Below, piece after piece: positions 1 through 10,584 of a DNA stretch of 64,000 bases. Each line of letters opens with the position of its first letter. Position 1 is the first letter of the stretch. Source of the stretch: Portulaca oleracea (taxonomy: Eukaryota; Streptophyta; Magnoliopsida; Caryophyllales; Portulacaceae); the NCBI GenBank assembly GCA_029582165.1, contig CM055878.1, forward strand, positions 702,001-766,000, given 5' to 3'. The notes under the pieces are model-generated. The model was given only the letters and a program-made list of their open reading frames with translations. It did not search any database and was not told the origin of the DNA. Made by a program: the position numbers and the translations under genes.

Positions 1-769
1 AGTGCTAAAGTATCATAAAAGATAGGTAAAGTTGCTGTCTAATCTCCCTTGCTAAAATGACCTAAAATACATTAAATAGTAATCAAGGTTGTTACTCAAA
101 ACTCATCATTTTACACAACAGACAAAACTGGCCCGCAGGGGACTGTGGGCACGGTCAGGGCGACCGTGGCCGCGGTCCTACGTAAGGCAGGCGATTGCTT
201 CTCTTCGCTCCGCACCGCCGTGGGCACGGTATCCATGCACCGTGGTCAAGGTATAGGCGATTAGGGCTGACAACTTTCCGCTCCTTCGCACCGCCGTGGC
301 TACGGTCTTGAGAGACCGTGGCCACGGTCTAGTTCGGTCAGTTTCTTCTTTAGGCATGGTGAAGATCCTACCGTAACCACGGTCGAAGTGACCGTGACCA
401 CGGTCTAGTTCGGGTGCAAGGCCTCTTCACTTTGGTCTTGGCTCCATCATACCGTGGCTACGGTCGCGATCGTGACCACGGTCTCTCGCCACGCTTCTTT
501 CCAGGTACTCTTCACCGTTGCCTCCGCTCACGCTTTTCGACATGGTCGCCCTTCAATCCTCCGCTTTGACACGACTCTGGGGAATCTTAGGAAATCTCGG
601 GATTTCCAAGATTGGTACGAAATTGGCCCATTTAGATTCGTTTTGAGTGAAACCCTTCGGAAACTACAAAAGCAACTAAAACGCATTAAAAGTTATTAAA
701 ACAAATTATGAAACAAGTCATAAGCCTAAGGATTTAGGCGGTATTTAGACGCGAAATCGGGTCTAAACA
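1..769 (-). mobile_element. Partial LTR of the TGTTTAG family (copy L1)
   Basis: Read on the minus strand this begins TGTTTAGACCCGATTTCG at 769 and runs off the left edge of the window. It is the reverse complement of the first part of the solo LTR at 7516-8220. The family LTR is about 1.5-1.7 kb, so roughly half is visible. No polypurine tract lies next to its 5' end at 770, so it is either a 5' LTR or a solo LTR; the missing end would decide. The flanking five bases are CCTGG. Confidence 0.85.
140..485. repeat. Palindrome array (ACCGTGGCCACGGT type) in L1
   Basis: Several near-copies of the palindrome GACCGTGGCCACGGTC lie here, mostly in pairs whose starts are 18-22 bp apart (for example 142 and 163). 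They occupy the U3 part of the LTR. Single-base differences between copies usually keep partial dyad symmetry. Confidence 0.8.
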
Positions 770-3591
770 CCTGGTCTCTTGACAGTCTCCCTCACAAGTG
801 TCTACCTGGTCTTGGGGAGTACTGCCTGAACCCGCATTATACTCATAGACGTTTAATTAGTCAGGTTTGCATGTCCATCTCTTTCCAGTATTAAATCAAC
901 ATTTCAACATCAAATCCCTTAACCAAGCTTCCAAAATCAAAACACTTCCAAAACATAACCAAAGAGCTGACTAAAATTTTACTGAAAAAGAACAATACTC
1001 TTCACAATCACAAACAGTACAAATTTTCATTCAAAGCCCCTTTACTGGAATGCAGTTCAACAAAACCAATTAAAATACTTTAAGGGCATCCCAAGGGGAT
1101 TAGGGCATAGACATTACCTGTAGCAAGTTATGTCACACAGTGAAAGACGCACACGGAGTTACTGGGTCTCTTCCTCGCTCAAACCTAATAATCAAAGTAT
1201 TTCTAAAATCAAAACTCGCTCAATCACGATCGCTAATACACTTATATTCTACCCTTCCCACTTAACAACAAAACTTACTAATCACGTACCAAGCATGCCT
1301 TATAGGACAAGGAACATTCATGAAATAATTCACACATAAATTATATAAATCACTTCACAATATTCATGTAGTACCTAAATTCTAAAGGTAGCTTACATGG
1401 CACTATTCATATAATTTACCAAATTGCCATCATTCATGCAATAACTATACTAGACCTCCATAGCATGCTTACTAACTAGGGAATTTATTCTTTTAGGGTT
1501 TCTAACATATTTCTAAATCTTTCATATCAACATGAACATCCCTAAAATATATCAATCCCACCCAAAACATGTAAAACCAAGCTATGGATTACACCTAAAA
1601 TCTCCATAAGGACTTGCAAGGATCCATACATATATACAAAATAATACTTCATGCCCAATATAATAAGCTTAGGAAAGACCTAAGAATTTTCAATACAACT
1701 TAATAACATAAAACAATGCTTGGATTACTATTAATATTAATAAGCAAAACATGAATAAAGAAGTTTTGAACCCTAACCTAATCTTTACATAAAGAGTAAA
1801 ATAACTTAGTGCTAAAAGGAAAATAGTACCACTCTTAAAACTTTGGCACACCATAGTAAGTTGAAAATTAATAACCTTATTTAGTAACACTTAATAGTAA
1901 TATATAACAAAACCTTTTTTTTAGAAGTTTAATAATTAATAACGAAACCTTTACTTAAGGATTTAATAATTTTGAAAAAAAAATAAAATAAAAAATATAA
2001 GGTAGTTTACTAGCAAAAAGATTTCTAAATACCCTAAAATAATAGGGTTTTGTTTGTAATTTAAGAAACTTGATAATATCATAAATTATTTTCCACATTA
2101 GGCCTAGTAACATCATGGAGACATCAAATAATATGGGAACTTACATAGTATTATAACTTGATAAAATAAAACACTTACTAAATTTTTTTTTCTAAATATT
2201 AAAAACTAGTAATATAGGGAATACTTTTACACTAATATAAACTTATAAATAGGGAAAACCTTTAGAACATGAACTCTAATTTCTAAAACATAGGAGTAAT
2301 TTACACATCAAGGATTATAACATAACAACATGGGTAGTATATAATAACACAAAGATTTTACACATACTTGGAACCCTCATACAACATATTAACCCAACTC
2401 TACCACCAACACCTAAACATTCATCATGCATACTAGTTTACTACCAACTCAACACTTAGAGATATCATTTTATGCACCAAAAATACAATACAAATCAAAC
2501 CCAAACTAATAACATTATAGAGAGAGAAAAAGGGGTTTATAGTATACAAACAAGGGGTCCAAGCTACAGCGCACGGCGGGGTCGGCGGCTGGGTGGTCGG
2601 CGGTCACGGCGGCGGGGTCCCGGTGGTCGGAGCAAGTCCGGTCGTTGGTGTCGGGCGGCGGAGCAAATGGTGATCGACGGCAGCACCAGTAGCTTCAATT
2701 CGGAGCAAAACCGAGGTTGACTTCGTCCTCGTCGGAACGGTTGGACTGCCTTGTCGGAGCTGGGGGAGGATGGCCGGAGATGAAGCGGTCCTACGGAGGT
2801 GCGGCAGTTAGAGGATGATGAGATGGTGGTTGGCGGCGAGAAATTGGTGGAGGGAGGGTGGTTGGAGGTGGTGCAAGGTGGTAGGTGGTGCGTCGGATTC
2901 ACTGCTCGGGGAAGCAAAAGAAAAGAAAGAAAAAGACTAAGAAGAAGGAAGAAGAAGAAGAAAGGAGGAAGAAGAAGAAATGGAGGAGAAGAAGCAATGG
3001 AGGAAGATGGAGATGAGGGAGGAAGGGCTTGATGGATGATGGGCAACAAAAATATGAGGGTGATGCCCCTTTGTTTCGAGCAGCAACAACAATTCTAGTA
3101 CTATTATAGTACTCATCCAATAGGAGGGAAGAGAGAGGAAAAGTATGAGGGGAGGGGGACGCGTGTCAAATGGGGGTAGGGTAGTCAGGGTGTATACCCA
3201 GATAATGGGTATTGCAACAATTTGGAAGAAAACGACTACTGACTTGTACAGAAAGAAATTTGGAATTCTGATGAAATTTACCTGGTGATGTCATTTATGT
3301 GACATCACCAACACCCACAAATTAAAGGAAAACAAAATCTAAAATTAATAATATACCCATGGAAAATAATAGTAATAAAAGCAGATAAAATTTCTCATAA
3401 TTGATAAAAAATAATCTCTACCCGTAACCCAAAAATTACCTAATTGATATTTTTATAACTCTAAAAATTTCTACGAACTTACTCGCGATCCTAACACTCC
3501 GTGTGACAAACAGATAATCAAGTAACAGATAAAGACGTCGTTAGTCAAATTTAACGGTAACTATACTAATATTTTATTTCGGGGTTTTACA
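770..3591 (-). mobile_element. Probable LTR of a second retrotransposon family (chromovirus-like), minus strand
   Basis: On the minus strand the block starts TGTAAAACCCCG at 3591, a common start for long plant Ty3/gypsy LTRs. A CCAAT-like and TATA-like pair lies near 3095-3125. A GC-rich, serine- and proline-codon-rich leader-like stretch follows at 2560-3050. The rest is AT-rich with no conserved protein. The far end cannot be fixed because L1 interrupts or abuts it. It could be a solo LTR inserted at the 3' end of element A, or A's own 3' LTR with a poor polypurine tract. The inference rests on architecture only. Confidence 0.5.
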
Positions 3592-5477
3592 CAAACACTC
3601 AAATTTGAATATGTATGTGGGTTTTTCTCATACTTAGACCAAAAGAAACAATCTACCATAAGCTTGGTAAGAATTCGCTCTCCACTACTGGTATGCAATG
3701 CACCAGTTACAATCAAGAGGACTTTTCGGAGTTGTAATGAGGCTTAGGTTAGGGGAAAGGAGTGGTAAAATTTAGGTATGAGGAGTTAAAGAGCCATGTT
3801 TGGATTGATTTATAGTAAAGAACTGCTCTCAATCTCACCTTCTTGCAAAATTATGCAAGGAACTCACTTTTCTCCCTCATTGATATCAAACACCTCATCG
3901 AGCTTTACAACCAAGTCAAAAGCTTTCAGAACATTAAATTGAATCTCCCTAATTGCCCTTTTCTTTTTGGAACTATTTTTTTCTCTTTTTTATTGTTTAT
4001 TGTTTATTTTACTACTTCTCTTTTTGGTGGGTGATCAAGGGAGAAGAAAAACAGAGGAATATAGCTCCGGCCTCAATATGATATATGAACAACAGAACCA
4101 ATCACTGACTATCCTAAAGGTGGGAAATTCAACTTTTCTCAATTTATAACAATGATCACAAACACTCCCTAATTCTTCACTTTCATTTAAAATTCACCAA
4201 ACCAAACCGTCTCTTCAAAAATAACAAACTCTCACACATCCAAGCAAGGCAACGAATAAGAATTATTTACAGGCCAAGGCTTGTATTGTCAGGGTTCAAT
4301 CATAAAAGAAAGATAAACAAAGGGTAGGCGGGGCAACAAGAACGGTAATTATAATGTCAGGGAGGCTATTTGGCTTTGTAGTTTAACAAAAAAAAAATGA
4401 ATGTCTCAATCACTTTGTCACAGAGTGCAATGCAAATATGTAGTCTTAAACAAGATGCAAAATAAGTTCTAGAGATGTAACTAATGGTGAAGTCACTCAG
4501 GAAATCAAGGAATTGATAAAGTGATCAATTCACACTTTTAGGCTATGTGGACTCACGGGATAGGGCTCAATAAACTAAACCTAGCCAAAAGATTTGCGGC
4601 ACACATATCACGCATATCTACACTTTCTAAGATGGTCAAAGTAGTTAAGCATACTATTCATAAATTGACTCAAAATCAGAAGATTTGAAAAAAACGGTTT
4701 CAAAAACTTTTAGTTCTCATCCAGACTTTACTAGGTGAAGCAAGGTAAACTGAAAGTAAGATTGGTTTACAAATCATCACCGAAGGTGATCCGGATTATT
4801 AACCCTAATCCTATCTTATATATATTTTTTTGGTTTTTCTTGACTTTTCTAATTTTTTTTTGACTTTTACTAATTTTTTGATTTTTGGAATAAAGTGAAT
4901 GCAAAAAGAAAGAAAAAGGAAAGAAGACAAACTAAGAAAAGAAAAGAAAGGAAAGTCTAGTATGCTCTAACTAGTGCAATATAGGTCAATGCAATTCTAA
5001 AACTAGAAGAAAAACTAAGAAGAAAATTAGAAAAGAAAAACTAAAAATAGGAAAAGAAACACACAATTAAAAACTTCAAATAAATGGAAACACACAAAAA
5101 ACAAGAAAAATCACACTAAAAATTGAAAAATAAGCATGAAATAAGAAAAAGAAAAACGAAGATAAAGGAAAATTAGAAAAATAAAGAGAGGTAAGAAGAA
5201 ATATTCACAAAGTGGATAGATAACCCCCCTCATGCTTAAGGCACTGCATTGTCCTCAATGCAGAAGACAATGGTGTGGATGGTAAGAACGGAGCAGAGGA
5301 TCAATCGCCCTTGCTCGATGGGGATGGGGCGGTTTGGTTTGGAGGTGGTGGAGGTAAGGTTTGGTCAAACATGGCCTGAATAAGGCCGGAAAGGTTGGCG
5401 ATCGACTCATCAAGGCGTGTGAAACGCCAATCAGCTACGTTCCTTGACTCAACAAGGTACTCCTGTATTTCATTCAC
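3592..5477 (-). other. 3' noncoding domain of Athila element A
   Basis: This AT-rich stretch has no credible coding sequence. On the minus strand 5221-5265 reads as an imperfect inverted repeat around TTGAGGACAATG followed by a purine run (GCATGAGGGGGG). The same arrangement occurs in elements B, C, D and K about 1.2-1.35 kb before their LTRs. The distance from there to 3591 is about 1.6 kb, which fits this being the 3' untranslated domain. Confidence 0.6.
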
Positions 5478-5533
5478 TCAGCTCTCGGTCCGGTTAATGG
5501 CTATCTGGAGGTCGCGATAACGCACCTCATGAT

Positions 5534-6358
5534 CTATAGGAGGTTGTTGGGGTTGAGGGTTAGGCTGTGGTTGGGGCTCCACATTAGGGAGAGGCGGCAT
5601 CCAAAGTAAGTTTTCTTCATTTTGAGGGGAGAGGTGAGGGTGAGGCAAAGGAAACCTAACAGTGTTAGGGTAATTCCATAGACAATGCAGGTCACTGTCA
5701 AATTTGCACATGTTAAAAGAACTACACTGGACTCTATAAAAAAACATGTTACCCGGGGTAGCCTTGTTTGAACTTTGGTAGCCTTGTTTGAACTAATGGG
5801 TCTCCCAAAAATGTCGCATGAGAGGATGTGATGTGCATACCTCAAAGCGGGGTTCCTATTGAGGGAAGAAGTGGAGTTACTACGGTCCCAGTCATCGACA
5901 CCAGCTATCCTGCGAAAGAAACCCTTCCCATCCCAGTTCACAGGAATAAGGTGTGGGTCTCTACATGTGCGCTCGGGTAGGCCAAAAGCACGGGCAAATT
6001 CAGAAACAGTCATCTGCCTTGTCACACCAAGAAGTTGTAAATGAATAAGGCCATCCCCCTCATGGAGGTTCACTTCAAGAGTACTTAGGAATTCTAAGGT
6101 AATCCCTCTAATAGTCAACTCACCTAGGCTTACAATATGGGTCATCTGCCCACGTCCCAATAACCATAAAACATCATCAAGCATACCACAATTCCTCAAT
6201 AAGTTCTCATGTAAATATTTAGTAGGTATTAAAACCCTTTTCGAAAGAGAATCATACCTTGCCTTCATATCCCCTTCAAAACTGAAGGTGTGGAACTCCT
6301 TGAATCCCGAGACAGGGCGACTTTTTGCTTCCCTTTCTCCACAACAGTGGCTTTGCAT
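5534..6358 (-). CDS. ATHILA ORF-1 family protein, element A
   Basis: An open frame of 274 codons. It resembles the ATHILA ORF-1 family, a protein of unknown function encoded downstream of pol in Athila retrotransposons. Visible family traits are a segment ending LTLEFL-like (here ITLEFLSTLEVNL), a beta-rich stretch, and the motif TVSEFARAFGLPE, which matches the usual 'LSELNEIFGFP' position. The N-terminal part contains KARYDSL and a leucine-rich region with YDDV-like spacing. The C-terminal 80 residues lose similarity, so the frame may shift near 5800. A leader with its own promoter-like signals lies upstream (to 9896). It is probably not functional. Confidence 0.7.
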   Translation of the reverse strand: MQSHCCGEREAKSRPVSGFKEFHTFSFEGDMKARYDSLSKRVLIPTKYLHENLLRNCGMLDDVLWLLGRGQMTHIVSLGELTIRGITLEFLSTLEVNLHEGDGLIHLQLLGVTRQMTVSEFARAFGLPERTCRDPHLIPVNWDGKGFFRRIAGVDDWDRSNSTSSLNRNPALRYAHHILSCDIFGRPISSNKATKVQTRLPRVTCFFIESSVVLLTCANLTVTCIVYGITLTLLGFLCLTLTSPLKMKKTYFGCRLSLMWSPNHSLTLNPNNLL

Positions 6359-7039
6359 TTCCGACTTCCTTTTCCATCGTCATCACCGAATGGATGCCCG
6401 GAAAAGCTTGAATTCTTTATCCTTACCATCTAAAAAGATCAAATATTAGTATAACCACCAAGATAATGATCAAATCATCAAAGAAGCAGGAGTACAATGT
6501 AAATTAACATGACTAATATCCCCCATGCTTATTTGATGCCAAGAATGGAAATTAAAACAATTCTAACCTACAAAACTCACCAAAAACAGAAAACAACACC
6601 ACAAGATAATCATCATCCCAAATCAAACTTAAATTTCCCAATTTTTTCATCACATTACTCCCAAAACACACCCAACATAACAAATTCACAATTCTGAAAA
6701 AAAAAGAGTAACATTCATCATTATACTTCATGCCCTAATTCAAGAATCAACTCAAAGACAAACTCAAGCAAGAAACTTGAATCATGAACATGGATAAGGT
6801 ATAAATTCAACAAATTAGTCAAGAAATTCAAGAATTCAATCAAAATTATACCACAATCACTAGAGATTATCGAGAATCATGAAGAGAGAGTAGTAATAAA
6901 ACTTGAAGGTGGGGAGTTAGAGTGCAAGTGAGAAGGAGGATGAAAGAAGGAAGAAGATGATGGTGGTGGGTGGTGTGGTGTGGTGCGTCGACGGCAAGAA
7001 ACAAGGGAAGGAGAAGGTGCGTTTTGGGGGGGGGGGGGG
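6359..7039 (-). other. Leader upstream of ORF-1 in element A (proximal part)
   Basis: No conserved coding sequence was found. On the minus strand this is a pyrimidine-rich, 5'-UTR-like stretch just before ORF-1, including a run of T followed by CAG near 6700 that could be a 3' splice site. The TRIM at 7040-9359 separates it from its distal part at 9365-9896. A long G run (7026-7039) marks the TRIM insertion point. Confidence 0.45.
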
Positions 7040-7216
7040 TGTTGGGGAGATCAAAGGGGTGAGCCCACTTCAACCAAGGCCCATGGTACATAAGTTAAGT
7101 GAGGTTCCATCTTAAAACCAATTGGTGTTAAGAGGAGTAGCCCACTTGACTTATATACCATGTGCTTTTCTTTAGTTTTTCAATGTGGGACATTTACTCA
7201 TGGGTGAATCCCAACA
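7040..7216 (-). repeat. TRIM 3' LTR
   Basis: Terminal direct repeat with TG/CA ends, matching 9194-9359 over its whole length except for a short indel. On the minus strand a purine-rich stretch (GAATGGGGAGAT) precedes it and is the likely polypurine tract. Confidence 0.88.
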
Positions 7217-7303
7217 ATCTCCCCATTCACACATGAGTCTCTCCCCCTTGATCGGAAGCCTCTTTTTGCCAAAGGTTTCAAGTCACCATCAGGAGCCCAT
7301 CAT

Positions 7304-7451
7304 AGCCGCACCTTACTCTACAGAGCCGCACCCTACTCCACCTGAGTCTCATGCCACCACTCTGTCTCAAGAGTCCCAGCCGCACCTTACTCCACAGAGC
7401 CGCACCCTACTCCACCCGAGTCTCATGCCACCACTCTGAACATTCAGGAGA
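7304..7451. repeat. 74-bp direct duplication inside the TRIM
   Basis: Two adjacent copies with period 74 bp (7304 and 7378). They share AGCCGCACCTTACTC and GAGTCTCATGCCACCACTCTG-like segments. Each copy also holds a smaller internal repeat of AGCCGCACC. Confidence 0.8.
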
Positions 7452-7515
7452 CCCAGCCGAGCACGCGCTATCGTCCCTGCTCTTGTCCACGATGATCTTC
7501 CCGCACCTTTCCTGC

Positions 7516-9153
7516 TGTTTAGACCCGATTTCGTGTCTAAATACCACCTAAATCCTTAGGCTTTTGACTTGTTTCGTAGCTTGTTTTAATAATTTCAATG
7601 TGTTTTGGTTACTTTTGTAGTTTCCGAAGTGTTTTACTCAAAACGATTCTAAATGGGCCAATTTTGCACCAATCTTGGGAATCCCGAGATTCCCTAAGAT
7701 TCCACGAGCCCTGGACGTGTCAAAGGCAGCGGATTAGAAAGGTAGCGGAAGCGGAAGCAACGGTTGAAGAGCCTCCTGAAGAAAACTGTGGCCGAGAGAC
7801 ACCGTGGCCACGGTCACTCTGACCGTAGCCACGGTGTGATTGAGCCATGACCTAAGGAAGAAGCTGGCTGAACTAGACCGTGGCCACGGTCTCCCATGAC
7901 CGTAGCCACGGCGGTGCGAAGGAGCGAAAAGTTGTCAGCCCTAATCGCCTAGACCATGACCACGGTGCATGGGGACCGTGCCCACGGTGATGCGAAGCGA
8001 AGAGAAGAAATCGCCTGTCTTACGCAGGACTGTGACCACGGTCACCTTGACCGTGCCCACGGTCCCCTGGGAGACAGTTTGTCTGTTGTGTAAAATGATG
8101 AGTTTTGAGTAACAACCTTTTTTACTATTTAATGTATTTAGGTCATTTTAGCTAAGGAGAGGATTATTATCCTAGGGACATCAACTTTTATCTATCTTTT
8201 ATGATACTTTAGCACTTTTTATCACATTTTAAGCCTTAGATTAGAGGGATTAAGGAAGATCTTTACTGAGATTATTGGTTCTTGTATTGGATTCTCATGA
8301 TTATTATTGGAAGTTTGAATATTATTCTCAACTTTGGAGCATTGGAGCTTTATTATTCTGAAGTTTTCTCCCTTGTCATCACAATCAATGAGCATTTCTT
8401 AACCTTTCTCTCTCTAATTTATTACTTATTTACTAATCTCTGTTTTTGTTATCATTGATATTGTTAGTGTTGTTGAATGTTTATTGTCATCTTGTTTACT
8501 CTTTTAAACATGAATGAAGTTGTTGATGTTATTATCATGATAGTTAAGATGTTTAGTGGCTAGAACCTTAATGGGTTAGGGAGATATTAAGGGTGTGAAT
8601 GGGTGATTAGGTTTGGGTTAGCAATATTAGTGAGTAACTAGTTAGGAAATCAACTTCCTAATCCTATCCTTCCCTCAAGTGGGATGTATTTGGGTGCGAA
8701 AGCATCCCGAATATATCCAATGCTTGTTGGAAGGTAGGAATTAGGATAGTTAGTATTCTAGTTCGCGAAAGCGAATAGAAACTAACTAGGAAATTTCGTT
8801 CCATTAACTTTCCCGGGCCTGTCGATGGATTTTGGGGAAGTTAATCCGGACTATCCTTGAAAGAGGAAGCCCAGTGGGTATTTTTGTAACGGAATTACCA
8901 TTTGATATCCCTTTCTCGTTACTCTCTTGTTGCGAAACCCATTTCCTTATTCCCGTTTGCATCCCGAAAGTCTCCCGACACCCATTATTTCACCTTTTTG
9001 ACTGAACATAGTGTGTTTGTGCTGTTTTACCCTAAATTCTATCATCTTTTCATGATCCTAAACCATACCTAGAGTCAACTAGTTGTAGCTAAGGCCCCTA
9101 GCTCCCTGTGGAAGAACGATAAAACCGTGGTCTTACAAACCACTCGACTAACA
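7516..9153 (+). mobile_element. Solo LTR of the TGTTTAG family (L2) inside the TRIM
   Basis: Begins TGTTTAGACCCG and ends CTAACA. It is flanked by the perfect 5-bp duplication CCTGC (7511-7515 and 9154-9158). No primer site, gag or polypurine tract is present, so it is a solo LTR left by LTR-LTR recombination. It is about 1.64 kb and most similar to L1. It carries a palindrome array at 7801-8064. Confidence 0.93.
7801..8064. repeat. Palindrome array in L2
   Basis: Four pairs of ACCGTGGCCACGGT-like palindromes. Pair starts are 7801/7822, 7877/7899, 7953/7975 and 8039/8060, giving spacings of 21, 22, 22 and 21 bp. Single-base differences (GTAGCC, GTGACC, GTGCCC) sit mostly at the centre of the palindrome. 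Confidence 0.85.
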
Positions 9154-9179
9154 CCTGCGCCCAGCCGAACGAACCACCA

Positions 9180-9191
9180 GCTCTGATACCA
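9180..9191 (-). promoter_or_regulatory. TRIM primer-binding site (tRNA-iMet)
   Basis: The minus strand reads TGGTATCAGAGC, the 3' complement of plant initiator methionine tRNA. It lies two bases inside the 5' LTR. Confidence 0.9.
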
Positions 9192-9193
9192 CT

Positions 9194-9359
9194 TGTTGGG
9201 GAGATCCAAGGAGTGAGCCCACTTCAACCAAGGCCCATGGTACACAAGTTAAGTGAGGTTCCATCTTAAAACCAATTGGTAGCCCACTTGACTTATATAC
9301 CATGTGCTTTCTCTTTACTTTTTCGATGTGGGACATTTACTCATGGGTGAATCCCAACA
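9194..9359 (-). repeat. TRIM 5' LTR
   Basis: Direct repeat of 7040-7216 with TGTTGGG/CCCAACA ends. It is adjacent to the iMet primer site, which makes it the 5' copy on the minus strand. Confidence 0.88.
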
Positions 9360-9364
9360 GGGGG

Positions 9365-9896
9365 AATGACAACACTTCGTCGAGGGATGAGGGAGGAAGA
9401 AGAAGTGAAAAGTTTTGGGTTTTTAAAGGGGGGAGGGACTTTATGAGAGTATTTCGTGAAAACCCAGAAACGCTGGCAGCGTTTCCAAGGCGCTGGCAGC
9501 ATGTGCCAAAATAAACTCACCTTATTCTCGCTGGAAGAGGCGCTGGCAGCACTTATGGGGGCGATGGCAGCACTTTTTGACCTAATGATGATAACTCGAT
9601 TTTTCATCCCTTTTTGTTTTGTTTTACCCTTTTTCCTTTGTTTCCTTCTTCTTCAATACTTTGGCATACCATAAATCCTTATAAACATCTACCAACTCAA
9701 GATATATTAGGTTAGAAACAATAACTCCAAGAATAACAAAAAATTCTCTAAAATTTCTTCTTTCTCTATGCACACTTAAAAAAAAATTAGTAAATTAATA
9801 AGATAAAAAATACTTAAGAGATAAAAATAGTAAGAAATAACTAAAATCAATAAAAAATAAATAAAGTGGGGAGGAATAGATAATAGAAGAACGAAG
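9365..9896 (-). other. Distal promoter-like region upstream of ORF-1 in element A
   Basis: No coding sequence was found. On the minus strand a set of AACGCTGGCAGCGTT-like palindromes (9471-9575) is followed by a TTTAAAAACCC TATA-like box near 9423 and then a pyrimidine-rich leader. Element C has the same order (palindromes, then leader, then ORF-1). The function as an internal promoter is inferred. Confidence 0.5.
9471..9575. repeat. GCTGGCAGC palindrome set in element A
   Basis: CGCTGGCAGC-like units start at 9471, 9491, 9541 and 9562, giving spacings of 20 and 21 bp within the two pairs. The first extends to the palindrome AACGCTGGCAGCGTT. Confidence 0.75.
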
Positions 9897-9942
9897 TACC
9901 TCCCCCGAGGTGCTTTATTTAACGTCATTAGCTTGACGTTAT
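9897..9942 (-). other. Conserved Athila post-pol DNA motif, element A
   Basis: The minus strand reads GTCAAGCTAATGACGTTAAA followed by TAAAGCACCTCGGGGGAGG. It corresponds to the GTCAAGCT..GACGTTAAACAAGCGCTT..GGGAGGCAACCC motif commonly found just after the coding region in Athila-type elements. Copies are also present in B, C and D. Confidence 0.7.
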
Positions 9943-9948
9943 TGACCC

Positions 9949-10579
9949 CTAACCATCGGGGTCCTTTAGTAGTCTTTGTGCTGACTGTAGGACGGGGTCA
10001 CCAACCAAGTATGGTTTTAAACGCTGTCCGTTGACATTGAATGCTCCAGTGTTCTCATGCCAAACCTCTACTGCCCCGTAGGGATACGCTCGAAGCACCT
10101 TAAAGGGTCCCGACCATCTTGACTTAAGATTTCCTGGAAATAACCTTAGTCTGCAGTTAAACAAGAGTACCATGTTGCCCTTTTGAAATCTCCTCCTCAT
10201 AATATGCTTGTCATGCCAAGTTTTAGTTCTTTCCTTGTATATCCGGGAGTTTTCATATACTTCTTGCCGTAACTCATCAAGTTCCTAGAGTTGTAAGATT
10301 CTCTTTTCTCTAGTGGCTTTGGGGTCGAAATTGAGGGTCTTGATGGACCAAAATGATTTGTGTTCAATTTCGAGAGGAAGATGGCAAGCTTTCCCAAGTA
10401 CTAGCCTATAAGGTGTGGCGCCTAGAGGTGATTTGAAAGCGGTTCTATAGGCCCACAATGCGTCATCGAGCTTTAAAGACCAATCTTTCCAAGATCTATT
10501 AACAGTCTTTTCAAGAATGCTCTTTAATTCTCTTTTTGAGAGCTCAACTTGACCATTGGTTTAGGGGAGATAAGGTGTA
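9949..10579 (-). pseudogene. Integrase C-terminal part, element A
   Basis: On the minus strand this continues the integrase interrupted at 10580. The first part has a [15 protein letters not shown] segment with the catalytic glutamate. It continues through [20 protein letters not shown] sequence to the C-terminal domain (FQKGNMVLLFNCRL, WSGPFKV, VNGQRLKPY). Frames change and stops occur, for example near 10287. Together with 13058-13560 it forms one degraded DDE integrase. Confidence 0.8.
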
Positions 10580-10584
10580 GGTAC

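Larger units (their letters stand above)
7040..9359 (-). mobile_element. TRIM (terminal-repeat retrotransposon in miniature), interrupted by a solo LTR
   Basis: Two direct repeats, 7040-7216 (177 bp) and 9194-9359 (166 bp), both have TGTTGGG...CCCAACA ends. On the minus strand the 5' LTR is followed after 2 nt by TGGTATCAGAGC, the initiator-Met tRNA primer site. Without the inserted solo LTR the internal part is only about 334 bp and encodes nothing, so the element would be about 680 bp. Target duplication GGGGG is consistent at both ends but sits in a G run. The two LTRs differ mainly by a 12-bp indel near 7128. Confidence 0.88.

Noticed and set aside
140..485. CRISPR-like array or bacterial terminators
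   Set aside because: The palindromes lack uniform spacers and lie in plant LTRs. No cas genes and no prokaryotic context.
2564..3049. 161-codon Pro/Ser/Phe-rich minus-strand frame
   Set aside because: Low-complexity translation of a GC-rich and then pyrimidine-rich LTR leader. The opposite strand is equally open, and no domain is seen.
7026..7039. G run as a regulatory quadruplex
   Set aside because: A simple homopolymer of 14 G at a TRIM insertion point, partly made by the duplication. No wider quadruplex pattern.
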